DNA of 33,538 nucleotides from Flavobacterium sp. (GTDB taxonomy: Bacteria; Bacteroidota; Bacteroidia; Flavobacteriales; Flavobacteriaceae). Of the stretch, positions 14,782 through 23,485 are shown piece after piece; the stretch's first letter is position 1, and each line of letters starts with the position of its first letter. The stretch covers positions 1-33,538 of the forward strand of contig JAGOAL010000020.1 in the NCBI GenBank assembly GCA_017983975.1. Direction: 5' to 3'. Below the pieces are notes generated by a model. The model saw nothing but the letters and a program-made list of their open reading frames with translations. It was not told where the DNA came from and searched no databases. A program made the position numbers and the translations under genes.

Positions 14782-17700
14782 TTAAAATGAAGCATTAAGT
14801 GAGAAACCAAAAGTTCTAGTAGCTGGGTATTGACCAGTAACTGCTAAACCTTTATCATTTCCAGAAGATCTAGATTGCTCTGGATCAGAATAACTTCTAT
14901 TCTCTTCAGGTAATACAATGAAAGGATTTCTTGCATTAACACCTACACGTAAAGATGTTAAACCAGTTTTCTCAATAGTTTTAGTAGGAATTGTATAACT
15001 TAAAGATAATTCTCTTACTTTAAAAGCTGTAGCATCTAAAACGAAGTTTTCAACAACTGCTCTATACTCATTAGAGAAGTAGTTTAAGTAACTTGTATAC
15101 GTTGAACCACCCGTAACTACACTTGTGTTTTCTGTGTAAACACCTGGAGCAGTTTGAATTGCAGAATTAGGGAAAATAAATCCACTTCTTCCGTTTTCAG
15201 CTGACTCATATAAGTGACCAGACCATGATAACCAGTCTTTAGTACCTGACCAAAATTGGTGACCTGTTCTATAATCCATAACTGCAGCTAAACGGAATCC
15301 TTTGAATTCAACAGCTGTATTATAGTTAATGATATAATCTGGTGTAGCTTTACCTAATTTGATGTACTCATTAGTTCTAAGTGGATTTCCAGAAACTGGA
15401 TCAATCAAAACTCTACCTTGATCATCTCTTTGATATCCGATACCTTTGATTAATGGAAACTCTTCACCTTCTGTAGCAAAAATACCTACACCAGTACCTG
15501 TAAAGTTAACCAATGCAATTTCATTTGCAGTATCAGAAACTTTATCAACAATAGTCTTGTTGTGAGAATACGCTAAACGATTTTCCCATTTCAATCCTAA
15601 ATCACCAAAATCAGATGCTTTAATAGGTGTAAATCCTAGATCAATCTCATAACCTGTTGTTGTAGCCTCTCCTAAATTAGTTAATAATGTAGAAACTCCA
15701 GAAGCAGCAGAAGTAGATTGATTAGTAATTAAATCCGTTGTTTTTGTTGTATACATAGACGCATCTAATGTAATTCTATCATTTAAGAATCCTAAATTTA
15801 AACCTAATTCAGTAGTTGTTAAAAACTCTGGAGATAAAGCAGGGTTAGTAGGGCTTTGATCTGGAGCAAATGAACTTAAAGAACCAAATGGATAACCACT
15901 AGCCGTTGAATATAAGCTATTTAATCCGTAAGCACCTAAACTAGAAGCATTACCAACTTTTACATAACTCGCCATTACTTTAGCATAGTTTAATATTTTA
16001 TTCTCTTTTAAAGCATCAATTGCTTTTGTAGGAATAAATGAGATACCTGCAGATGGATAGAAATAATTATCTTTTTCACCACCTGTAAAAGTTGAATTCC
16101 AGTCATTACGACCTGTTACGTTTAAGAATAAATAATCTTCATATCCTAAATCCACATTAGCAAAGAAAGAATAACGTCTTGATCTTGTATAACCATTATC
16201 TCTTCTAGGGTCTCCAGTGATATTAGAAATATTATATAATCCAGGAACCGTTAAATTATCTCCACCTACAGATGTAAACTGAGACATTCTATCTTGAATG
16301 TTGTTACCAATGTTAGCTTTTAAAGAAACTTTGTCTGTTAACATATAGTCAAAATTTACTAAGAAATCACCATAGAAATTTCTTGCACTAGAATTTGAAG
16401 CATCAAATTTAGAAACAGTTGTATTATCCCCACCTCCAACTTTTAATAAATCAACATATCCATTAGTATAAGACAAGCCATTAGCCTGAGAAACTTGAAC
16501 GTTTGCTGTATAGTTAAAATTGATATGGTCATTTAATTTGTAGTTTAAGGTACCAATTAAATTCACAAAATCAGATCTATTCAAATTTCTAACATTATCT
16601 CTCAACCAAAACGGGTTGTTATAGTATGAAGTCCAGTGACCTTCTTGACCAGATTTTTCAAAACGCTCTACTGGAATGTTAGTAGCCGTTTGTAATAAAT
16701 CTGTAAACAAGTCAGAAGAAGTAGTTTCTGTTCTAGAAGAAATGTAATTTGCATTACCTTCAATAGTCCATTTACCAAACTCTTTACCAGCTCTGAATAA
16801 GAAAGAACTTCTATCTAATAAATCACCTTCTACTACGAATGCTGTATTTTGTTTATTAGCAGATAATAACACATAACCATCTTTTAAAGTACCACCACTT
16901 AAAGAGATACCATTTTGAAACAATGTTCCTGTTTGAAAGAATTGTTTAATATTGTCTTTGATTGGAGAATATGGAGCCATAATATACGTCCCATCAGCTT
17001 GCGCTAAACCAACCGGTCTAACTACACCGTCCATTTCAGCACCCCAACCACCATTCTCATAAGATACGTGTTGACCGTTCCAACCTTGACCGTAACGTTG
17101 TTGTCTAACTGGTAAATAAGCTACTTCTTCAAAGTCAATAGAAGAATTTAATGAAATTCTTAATTTACCACTTTTAGCACCTTTTTTAGTTGAAACAACA
17201 ATTACACCATTTCTACCTTGCTCACCATAAAGAGCTGCACCTTGCATCCCTTTGATAACGTTAGTAGATTCAATTAACTCAGGAGCAATTGATTGTAATA
17301 CATTAGCAGTAGAGATAACATTATCAATTACTACTAAAGCCTCGTTACTACCAGAAATAGATCTAGTACCACGTAAAACAATACTTGTTGTTGCATTTAC
17401 ACCATTATTAGTAGTGTTAATTTGCAATCCAGAAACTTTTCCAGCCAAAGACTGAACAACGTTTGGATTGGCAGCTTGAGTTAACTCTTTAGCCCCAACC
17501 ACTTGATTTGATGAAGTAATTGCGTCTTGTTTTTTCTTGATACCAAGAACACCAGTTACCTCAACAACTCTCAATTCTTCCACGTCTGCTACCAAAGTAA
17601 CATTGTAAGAATTTGCAGCTCCAACTGTAATATTAGCTGATTTCTTACCTGCGTAAGACACAACTAATACTTCACCTTGTTTTACACTGATGGAATAATT

Positions 17701-17874
17701 ACCATCAAAATCCGTTGCTGTACCACGTTTTGTACCTTTAACAACAACGTTTGCACCGGGAACAGGTCCTAGTTCGTCAGAAACCACACCTGTAACAGTT
17801 TTCTCTTGCGCGAACGAAAACTGCATTGTAAACGCTAATAAAAGCGTAAAAATCCATTTGAACTTCGATCTCAT
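14782..17874 (-). CDS. SusC/RagA family TonB-linked outer-membrane transporter
   Basis: This 1030-aa protein has a signal peptide (about 1-22), a carboxypeptidase D regulatory-like beta-sandwich (about 24-105; VTGVVSDELGPVPGANVVVKG) and a TonB-dependent plug (about 120-235, including VVQSLAGKVSGLQI, ALVVIDNV and ALYGEQGRNGVIVVSTKKG). A long barrel follows and ends in Phe (FGFSLNASF). With SusD it forms the pedal-bin importer for large nutrients, driven by TonB. It is the first gene of the operon. Upstream there is a weak promoter and no sigma/anti-sigma or two-component regulator, so control is not apparent. Confidence 0.96.
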   Translation of the reverse strand: MRSKFKWIFTLLLAFTMQFSFAQEKTVTGVVSDELGPVPGANVVVKGTKRGTATDFDGNYSISVKQGEVLVVSYAGKKSANITVGAANSYNVTLVADVEELRVVEVTGVLGIKKKQDAITSSNQVVGAKELTQAANPNVVQSLAGKVSGLQINTTNNGVNATTSIVLRGTRSISGSNEALVVIDNVISTANVLQSIAPELIESTNVIKGMQGAALYGEQGRNGVIVVSTKKGAKSGKLRISLNSSIDFEEVAYLPVRQQRYGQGWNGQHVSYENGGWGAEMDGVVRPVGLAQADGTYIMAPYSPIKDNIKQFFQTGTLFQNGISLSGGTLKDGYVLLSANKQNTAFVVEGDLLDRSSFLFRAGKEFGKWTIEGNANYISSRTETTSSDLFTDLLQTATNIPVERFEKSGQEGHWTSYYNNPFWLRDNVRNLNRSDFVNLIGTLNYKLNDHINFNYTANVQVSQANGLSYTNGYVDLLKVGGGDNTTVSKFDASNSSARNFYGDFLVNFDYMLTDKVSLKANIGNNIQDRMSQFTSVGGDNLTVPGLYNISNITGDPRRDNGYTRSRRYSFFANVDLGYEDYLFLNVTGRNDWNSTFTGGEKDNYFYPSAGISFIPTKAIDALKENKILNYAKVMASYVKVGNASSLGAYGLNSLYSTASGYPFGSLSSFAPDQSPTNPALSPEFLTTTELGLNLGFLNDRITLDASMYTTKTTDLITNQSTSAASGVSTLLTNLGEATTTGYEIDLGFTPIKASDFGDLGLKWENRLAYSHNKTIVDKVSDTANEIALVNFTGTGVGIFATEGEEFPLIKGIGYQRDDQGRVLIDPVSGNPLRTNEYIKLGKATPDYIINYNTAVEFKGFRLAAVMDYRTGHQFWSGTKDWLSWSGHLYESAENGRSGFIFPNSAIQTAPGVYTENTSVVTGGSTYTSYLNYFSNEYRAVVENFVLDATAFKVRELSLSYTIPTKTIEKTGLTSLRVGVNARNPFIVLPEENRSYSDPEQSRSSGNDKGLAVTGQYPATRTFGFSLNASF

Positions 17875-17952
17875 ATTAAATTTATTTGAGTTAGTTATTC
17901 CGCAAACTTCTTAATTATTTCTTAAATAAACAAATATTACTACAGAATATTA

Positions 17953-17960
17953 CAAATTTA
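17953..17960 (-). promoter_or_regulatory. Possible promoter of the SusCD-type operon
   Basis: TAAATTTG on the minus strand matches TAnnTTTG. It would give a leader of about 75 nt. No TTG is found at the -33 position. It is the only exact match I noted in the A/T-rich intergenic stretch. Confidence 0.3.
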
Positions 17961-18052
17961 TTTATGTTAAAGTTTTGGATAAAAAAAAACATTATACAGA
18001 ACAATCTGATTATAAACATAAATATATCTCAAAGAAGTAACTATAAAAATTA

Positions 18053-18060
18053 TATTTTTG
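18053..18060 (+). promoter_or_regulatory. Possible rnhB promoter (-7 element TATTTTTG)
   Basis: TATTTTTG lies 12 bp before the rnhB ATG, so the leader would be only a few bases. No clear -33 TTG is visible. If real, it excludes the TTG at 18058 as start codon. Confidence 0.35.
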
Positions 18061-18072
18061 TCAAAAAAAAGA

Positions 18073-18732
18073 ATGTTAACTAAACGTTATAGCAATTTAA
18101 AATGGGAGTGTGGAACCGATGAAGCCGGTAGAGGTTGTCTTGCAGGACCGGTTACTGCTGCTGCTGTACTTTTACCCGACACCTTTGAACATGAGTTACT
18201 TAACGATTCCAAGCAACTTTCTGAAAAAACACGAACTTTATTAAAACCAATATTAGAGGCTAAATCAATTTCTTATGCCGTTACTCATATATATAGTATA
18301 GAAATTGATGAAATTAATATTCTAAATGCATCTATGAAAGCCATGCAGGAATCCGTTTTACAACTTAATCCGTTACCAAACTATATAATAGTAGATGGAA
18401 ATCGCCCACTGAATGGAAAATTAGGCATGAAACAAAAAACAGGAAGAATTTTTACGCCTGATGAAATTGAAGTATTAAAATCAATTCCGAGCACAAGCAT
18501 AATAAAAGGTGATAGTAAATTTTTGAGTATTGCTGCTGCGTCTATTTTAGCAAAAACGTACAGAGACGAATATATGGATATGATTCATGAAGAATTCCCT
18601 ATGTACAATTGGAATAAAAACAAAGGTTATCCAACAAAGGATCATCGGGAAGCCATCAAAAAATATGGCCCTTGCAAATACCATCGAATGAGTTTTCGAT
18701 TATTGCCGGAACAGCTGGCTTTAGATTTATGA
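18073..18732 (+). CDS. rnhB: Ribonuclease HII
   Basis: This 219-aa enzyme cuts the RNA strand of RNA-DNA hybrids, including single ribonucleotides in DNA. The family signature [19 protein letters not shown] gives the catalytic Asp16 and Glu17. The further acidic residues are in IIVDGNRPL and [23 protein letters not shown], and the C-terminal [18 protein letters not shown] is conserved. I chose the ATG at 18073 because a more upstream TTG (18058) falls inside a promoter-like element. It is convergent with lipB, 16 bp apart, with no obvious terminator between them. Confidence 0.95.
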   Translation: MLTKRYSNLKWECGTDEAGRGCLAGPVTAAAVLLPDTFEHELLNDSKQLSEKTRTLLKPILEAKSISYAVTHIYSIEIDEINILNASMKAMQESVLQLNPLPNYIIVDGNRPLNGKLGMKQKTGRIFTPDEIEVLKSIPSTSIIKGDSKFLSIAAASILAKTYRDEYMDMIHEEFPMYNWNKNKGYPTKDHREAIKKYGPCKYHRMSFRLLPEQLALDL

Positions 18733-18748
18733 TTGAAGACTTATGATT

Positions 18749-19456
18749 TTAGATTTTAGAAATAAAAATCTCAGCTTCGAACAAAAACTCTAAATGTTTC
18801 AGAATTTTTACTTTTACTTCTTGTTCGTTAATTTCTTTTCCTAATTCAACATGCATAGAAGTAACTGCTTTTCCTTTTATACCACAAGGAATAATATTAT
18901 CAAAATAACCTAAATCGGCATTCACATTTAAAGCAAAGCCATGCATAGTTACCCAGCGTGATGCACGAACCCCCATAGCACAAATTTTTCTGGCAAATGG
19001 CGTGCCTACATCAAACCAAACTCCTGTTTCTCCATCGCTTCGTGTTCCGTGTAAACCATATTCTGCTAAAGTTAAAATAATAGCTTCTTCTAAGAATCGT
19101 AAATATTTATGAATATCGGTAAAAAAATTTTCCAAATCTAAAATAGGATAACCCACAATTTGTCCTGGTCCGTGATACGTAATATCGCCTCCCCTATTTA
19201 TTTTATAAAAGGTTGCTCCTTTTGCTGCTAATTGTTTTTCAGACAATAATAAGTTAGACACATCACCGCTTTTTCCTAAAGTATATACATGCGGATGCTC
19301 TACATAAAGTAGAAAGTTAGGAGTTGGGAGTTGAGAGTTATCTTTTCTATTTTGAATTTTGATATCCACTATTTCTTTGAACAATGATTCTTGATAATCC
19401 CAAGTCTCTTTATAATCTTTATTGCCTAAGTCTTGCAGTTGGACTTTTTTGTTCAT
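18749..19456 (-). CDS. lipB: Octanoyltransferase LipB
   Basis: This 235-aa enzyme moves the octanoyl group from acyl carrier protein to lipoyl domains, the first step of lipoate attachment. The conserved segments are present: VEHPHVYTLGKSG, RGGDITYHGPGQ (88-99), the catalytic Lys157 in ARKICAMGVR, and the acyl-accepting Cys191 in IIPCGIKGKAVTSM. I chose the ATG at 19456 because the in-frame ATG at 19489 overlaps the TATCTTTG promoter element and its extension has no family counterpart. It is transcribed divergently from lysS. Confidence 0.95.
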   Translation of the reverse strand: MNKKVQLQDLGNKDYKETWDYQESLFKEIVDIKIQNRKDNSQLPTPNFLLYVEHPHVYTLGKSGDVSNLLLSEKQLAAKGATFYKINRGGDITYHGPGQIVGYPILDLENFFTDIHKYLRFLEEAIILTLAEYGLHGTRSDGETGVWFDVGTPFARKICAMGVRASRWVTMHGFALNVNADLGYFDNIIPCGIKGKAVTSMHVELGKEINEQEVKVKILKHLEFLFEAEIFISKI

Positions 19457-19488
19457 AATACCAAAAATTGTGTTTAGAAAAAGTTTCA

Positions 19489-19496
19489 CAAAGATA
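19489..19496 (-). promoter_or_regulatory. lipB promoter (-7 element TATCTTTG)
   Basis: TATCTTTG is an ideal -7 element and lies 32 bp before the chosen lipB ATG. The -33 region lacks a TTG. Confidence 0.5.
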
Positions 19497-19541
19497 CAAA
19501 TAGTTTTTTGATGATGGAACTTGGAAGATGAAACTTGAAAC

Positions 19542-19572
19542 TTTGAACTTGAAACAAAATAAATTATCTTTG
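19542..19572 (+). promoter_or_regulatory. lysS promoter
   Basis: TTTG (19542-19545), a 19-bp spacer and TATCTTTG (19565-19572) match the consensus closely. The -33 box is part of a degenerate run of GAACTTGAAAC-like words. The ATG lies 19 bp downstream. Confidence 0.8.
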
Positions 19573-19591
19573 CACGTTAAAATACAATACT

Positions 19592-21289
19592 ATGCAACTT
19601 TCGGAACAAGAAATCATTAGAAGAGACAAACTAAACGCTTTACGCGAATTAGGCATTAACCCTTATCCTGCAGATTTATTTCCTGTAAATCAAACTTCAA
19701 AACAAGTGAAGGAAAATTTTGAAGAAGGCAAGAAAGTTATTTTAGCAGGTCGTTTAATGAGTGTTCGTGATCAAGGGAAAGCTTCGTTTGCTGAATTGCA
19801 AGATAGCGAAGGCAGAATTCAGTTGTATTTTAATCGCGATGTGCTTTGTGAATGCGAAGACAAAACTCTTTATAACCAAGTCTTCAAAAAACTAACCGAT
19901 TTAGGTGATTTTATTGGAATTGAAGGCGAATTGTTTATGACTAAAGTCGGCGCGATGTGCGTTCGTGTGGATGATTTTAAAATGTTGAGCAAAACATTGA
20001 AACCACTACCATTACCAAAAACTGATGAAGAAGGAAATGTGTTTGATGCCTTTACTGACCCAGAATTACGTTATCGAATGCGTTATGTTGATTTAGTAGT
20101 GAATCCGCAAGTGAAAGAAGTTTTCATGAAGCGAACAAAACTGTTCAACGCTATGCGAACGTTTTTCAATGAAGCAGGTTACATGGAAGTCGAAACTCCA
20201 GTTTTACAATCAATTCCAGGAGGTGCAGCTGCTCGTCCTTTTATAACGCATCATAATAGTTTAGATATTCCTTTATATATGCGAATTGCTAACGAATTAT
20301 ATTTGAAAAGATTAATTGTTGGTGGATTTGATGGTGTTTACGAATTTTCGAAAAACTTCCGTAACGAAGGAATGGACAGAACCCACAATCCAGAATTTAC
20401 CGCCATGGAAATTTATGTAGCTTACAAAGACTACAACTGGATGATGAATATGACCGAAAATTTACTAGAATATTGCGCTTTACAAGTAAACGGAACTACC
20501 GAAGCTACTTTTGGCGAACATAAAGTAAACTTCAAAGCACCTTACGCAAGAGTAACGATGACTGATGCTATCAAACAATTTACCGGTTTTGACATTACAG
20601 GAAAATCGGAAGATGAATTGCGTAAAGCTGCAAAATCGATGGGAATTGAAGTAAATGATACCATGGGTAAAGGAAAGTTAATTGATGAAATTTTTGGAGA
20701 GAAATGCGAAGGCAACTTTATTCAACCAACATTTATTACCGATTATCCAAAAGAAATGTCGCCTTTGTGTAAATCACACCGAGATAATCCAGATTTAACC
20801 GAGCGTTTTGAATTAATGGTTTGTGGAAAAGAAATTGCGAATGCGTATTCAGAATTAAATGACCCAATTGATCAACGCGAGCGTTTTGAAGCGCAAATGG
20901 CTTTAGCCGAAAAAGGTGATGATGAAGCCAATGGAATAATTGACGAAGATTTCTTACGCGCTTTAGAATATGGAATGCCTCCAACTTCGGGTTTAGGAAT
21001 TGGAATGGACCGATTAATCATGTTTTTAACTAATAATCCATCAATTCAAGAAGTATTGTTTTTCCCTCAAATGCGACCAGAGAAGAAAGGGCCTGAATTA
21101 ACCGAAGATGAAAAACACATCATTGAAATTTTAAAAGCAAACGAAGGTATTTCAATTGGCGACTTAAAAATAAAAGCTGATTTAAGCGGAAAAAAATGGG
21201 ATGCTGCCAGCAAAGGCATTAGCAAACATGGCTTGATGAAAATTACAGTCGATGGCGAAAATAAAATTGCAGAATATTTAGGAAAATAA
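19592..21289 (+). CDS. lysS: Lysyl-tRNA synthetase (class II)
   Basis: This 565-aa enzyme charges tRNA-Lys. It has the N-terminal OB-fold anticodon domain (about 50-150, VILAGRLMSVRDQGKASFAELQDSEGRIQLYF). The class II catalytic core shows motif 1 (MEVETPVLQSIPGGAAARPF), motif 2 (FRNEGMDRTHNPEFTAMEIY) and motif 3 (GMPPTSGLGIGMDRLIMFL). After the usual end (FFPQMRPE) there is an extra segment of about 65 residues (ELTEDEKHIIEILKANEGIS onward) that reads like a winged-helix module; bacterial enzymes without it have about 500 aa. It ends at a strong terminator shared with the convergent barrel gene. Confidence 0.98.
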   Translation: MQLSEQEIIRRDKLNALRELGINPYPADLFPVNQTSKQVKENFEEGKKVILAGRLMSVRDQGKASFAELQDSEGRIQLYFNRDVLCECEDKTLYNQVFKKLTDLGDFIGIEGELFMTKVGAMCVRVDDFKMLSKTLKPLPLPKTDEEGNVFDAFTDPELRYRMRYVDLVVNPQVKEVFMKRTKLFNAMRTFFNEAGYMEVETPVLQSIPGGAAARPFITHHNSLDIPLYMRIANELYLKRLIVGGFDGVYEFSKNFRNEGMDRTHNPEFTAMEIYVAYKDYNWMMNMTENLLEYCALQVNGTTEATFGEHKVNFKAPYARVTMTDAIKQFTGFDITGKSEDELRKAAKSMGIEVNDTMGKGKLIDEIFGEKCEGNFIQPTFITDYPKEMSPLCKSHRDNPDLTERFELMVCGKEIANAYSELNDPIDQRERFEAQMALAEKGDDEANGIIDEDFLRALEYGMPPTSGLGIGMDRLIMFLTNNPSIQEVLFFPQMRPEKKGPELTEDEKHIIEILKANEGISIGDLKIKADLSGKKWDAASKGISKHGLMKITVDGENKIAEYLGK

Positions 21290-21291
21290 AT

Positions 21292-21319
21292 AAAAGGGAC
21301 TCAATTGAGTCCCTTTTTT
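21292..21319. terminator. Bidirectional terminator between lysS and the barrel gene
   Basis: An 11-bp stem (21292-21302 with 21307-21317) around AATT is followed by T on the plus strand and by TTTTATTTATTTT on the minus strand. The right flank overlaps the stop codon of the minus-strand gene. Confidence 0.92.
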
Positions 21320-22280
21320 ATAAACTATAATTTAAATTTAAACTCCAGCGGTAATTAGCTTCTACATTGCCACCTGTTAAATTTTGTTGAATAGGTAGCA
21401 TCACATTTGCACCCAGTGAAAATTTATCTTTCCCTATTTCAAAACCTAATTTTCCCATAAAAATATCGCCAGCTGTATTGCGCACTTTTTGTCCTAACTG
21501 ATAATTGTTTTCATACACTTCTCCTGCAAAACCTAGTTGTGGCGCAATAGAATACTTATCTTTTTCATATAAGTAAAAAAAAGTTGTTGCATAATTGAAT
21601 TGGTTCCCGAAACGATACTGTTTTTCATTTTCGGTTTTGATTACATAATTCAACATGGTATTTAGTCCAAATTGTTTTCTTTTCACAACATATTCTGTTG
21701 CGAATAAAAAATCCCAACTACCCGTTCCTACTTGGTAACTTGGATTAACACTTCCATTATTAGCTTGGTCAAATTTTCCAAATGGAATTTTTACACCCCC
21801 TCCTAATTGCAAAGTATGAACTAAAACTGTACTGTCTTTGTGGGTTTGATATATTTTATACATTCCTAAAACGGTAGCGTCTCCAACTCCTGAAATAGAT
21901 TGTTTTCCACTGGCTGTTTCTCGATTGTGAAAATGATAGGGCAATAATGCAGAAACTTGAAAATTTTTAACCACCGGAAAGCGAGCCCATACTTGAATAG
22001 TGTTGAAATTTTCAGTATACCAGGGCGAATTTGAATACAATCCGTCAGTACTTTTGTATGATTGATTAAAATACCGTATTCCGATGAAATTTGTGTTTAA
22101 CATGGAAGCAAATCCCATACTTCCGCCACTTGCCGAACAACCACAAGCATCGCAATCCTCTAAAAGAGTATTGGAAAATTGAGGTAGTTTTAAAAATGGG
22201 TTAATTGTTGACAAACTGTCATTTTCGGTTGTAAATCCATATTGAAAAATCAATAGGAAAATGATGATATATTTTTTCAT
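21318..22280 (-). CDS. Outer-membrane beta-barrel protein with N-terminal CxxCGC motif
   Basis: This 320-aa secreted protein has a signal peptide and, in the early mature part, the motif CDACGCSASGGSMG with Cys43, Cys46 and Cys48. The remainder consists of barrel-like strands (FIGIRYFNQSYK, FNTIQVWARFPVVKNFQVSALLPY, and the final YRWSLNLNYSL). It resembles barrel proteins encoded next to MauG-like peroxidases; a role in metal or substrate passage is inferred from its neighbours only. The start at 22280 lies 1 bp after the peroxidase stop, so the two are translationally coupled. An ATG 15 bp upstream is also possible but would weaken the signal peptide. Confidence 0.75.
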   Translation of the reverse strand: MKKYIIIFLLIFQYGFTTENDSLSTINPFLKLPQFSNTLLEDCDACGCSASGGSMGFASMLNTNFIGIRYFNQSYKSTDGLYSNSPWYTENFNTIQVWARFPVVKNFQVSALLPYHFHNRETASGKQSISGVGDATVLGMYKIYQTHKDSTVLVHTLQLGGGVKIPFGKFDQANNGSVNPSYQVGTGSWDFLFATEYVVKRKQFGLNTMLNYVIKTENEKQYRFGNQFNYATTFFYLYEKDKYSIAPQLGFAGEVYENNYQLGQKVRNTAGDIFMGKLGFEIGKDKFSLGANVMLPIQQNLTGGNVEANYRWSLNLNYSL

Positions 22281-22281
22281 T

Positions 22282-23322
22282 TTAAAATTCGGCAAATTTT
22301 GGATTAGTTAAAAATTCAGTATCAGTTAGCGTCTTTAAAAAAGCTATTAACTGCGTTTTTTCGGTTTGGCTTAGTGGAATTCCTAATGTTCCTGAATTAT
22401 TTAAACTTACATCTAAGTTTTGGGTTTGAGCAACTCCTGAAGCATAATGATCTAAAACGGCTTCTAGTGTATAAAAACGTCCGTCGTGCATGTAAGGTGC
22501 TGTTTTTTCAATATTTCGCAAACTCGGAACTTTGAATTTATATTTATCCTCGTCAAATCCTGTTACTCGGTGCCTTCCTTTATCATTAATTGAAGGATTT
22601 ATTGGTAATCCGTTATTTCTAAACGAATTATCAGTAAATATATCAGTAGCATGACAAGAAGCACATTTTTGATTGAAAACCGAATAACCAGCTAATTCTT
22701 GAGGTGTTAATGTACCACCCGACTCGTTTCTTTTATACTTATCAAAACGGGAATTAGATGATGTGAGTACCGTCATGAATTGCGCTAAGGCTTTTAGCAT
22801 GTTTTCGGAATTTATTTCACCATTTGTAAACGCTTGTTTATATAATTTTTTATAGCCTGAATCGTTCTTCATCATATTGATGATGTAAATGATATTACCG
22901 TTCATTTCTAATTCGTTTGAAATAGGTGCCATTGACAATAATTCGATATGATCGGCAGCTCCGTCCCAAAAAAATTGGGTTTGATAGGCCATGTTTTGAA
23001 TAGGTGGTGCATTACGCACACCTACTCCATCGCCAACACCATGACTAAACGTGTGTCCGTGGTGTGTAAAAGCATCTTCTTGAATGTGACAAAAGCCACA
23101 AGACACAACTCCGTCTGAAGCCAAACGACCATCATAAAATATTTTTTTTCCCAATTCAAATCCTTTTTCGGTTAAAGGATTATCGGCCATATTATAGGCT
23201 AATGGAGGGAAATTTGAGGGCACTTGATAATCTATTGGAATATTTTGATATTCTGATGAATCGTTTGATGTGCAACTGAATAAAAGTCCAATTACCAACA
23301 GCATAAAATATTTTGTTTGCAT
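22282..23322 (-). CDS. Diheme cytochrome c peroxidase, MauG/MbnH-like lipoprotein
   Basis: This 346-aa lipoprotein has lipobox LLFSC (Cys17). It carries two heme c sites, CGFCH (75-79) and CASCH (220-224), and the family segments FYDGRLASDGVVSC, APPIQNMAYQTQFFWDG and FKVPSLRNIEKTAPYMHDG. Classical members reduce hydrogen peroxide; MauG and MbnH use the two hemes to oxidise residues of a partner protein. The gene directly upstream encodes an MbnP-family protein, the known partner of MbnH, so this is more likely an MbnH-type enzyme that turns a Trp of MbnP into kynurenine. Family assignment is firm; the MbnH role is inferred. Confidence 0.9.
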   Translation of the reverse strand: MQTKYFMLLVIGLLFSCTSNDSSEYQNIPIDYQVPSNFPPLAYNMADNPLTEKGFELGKKIFYDGRLASDGVVSCGFCHIQEDAFTHHGHTFSHGVGDGVGVRNAPPIQNMAYQTQFFWDGAADHIELLSMAPISNELEMNGNIIYIINMMKNDSGYKKLYKQAFTNGEINSENMLKALAQFMTVLTSSNSRFDKYKRNESGGTLTPQELAGYSVFNQKCASCHATDIFTDNSFRNNGLPINPSINDKGRHRVTGFDEDKYKFKVPSLRNIEKTAPYMHDGRFYTLEAVLDHYASGVAQTQNLDVSLNNSGTLGIPLSQTEKTQLIAFLKTLTDTEFLTNPKFAEF

Positions 23323-23334
23323 AACGCTATGTTT

Positions 23335-23480
23335 TAGCCCAGATGGGAATGAAAAGCCCGTAAAGGAAAAACAAATTGATTTTGTTGTTAAAAAATGGCG
23401 ACCAAAGAAGCCTGTTTTTTAGCTTACAAAATATTTGTTTTTCCTGCGGACTTGAAATGTACAGCTGGATTAGCTTCTCC
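23335..23480 (+). ncRNA. Structured RNA candidate or palindromic repeat, copy B
   Basis: This long imperfect hairpin fills the gap between mbnP and mbnH. CCAG (23339-23342) pairs with CTGG (23465-23468). GGAAAAACAAAT (23365-23376) pairs perfectly with ATTTGTTTTTCC (23433-23444). Inside, TAAAAAA (23389-23395) pairs with TTTTTTA (23415-23421), and GGC with GCC. The outer frame CCC(A)GATGG...TGTACAGCTGGA is shared with the element at 9.27 kb. The strand is uncertain; the hairpin also exists in the minus-strand operon mRNA. Confidence 0.5.
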
Positions 23481-23485
23481 TAAAA

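Noticed and set aside
18058-18072. TTG start for rnhB five codons upstream
   Set aside because: It lies inside a TATTTTTG promoter-like element, and the ATG at 18073 gives the usual RNase HII length.
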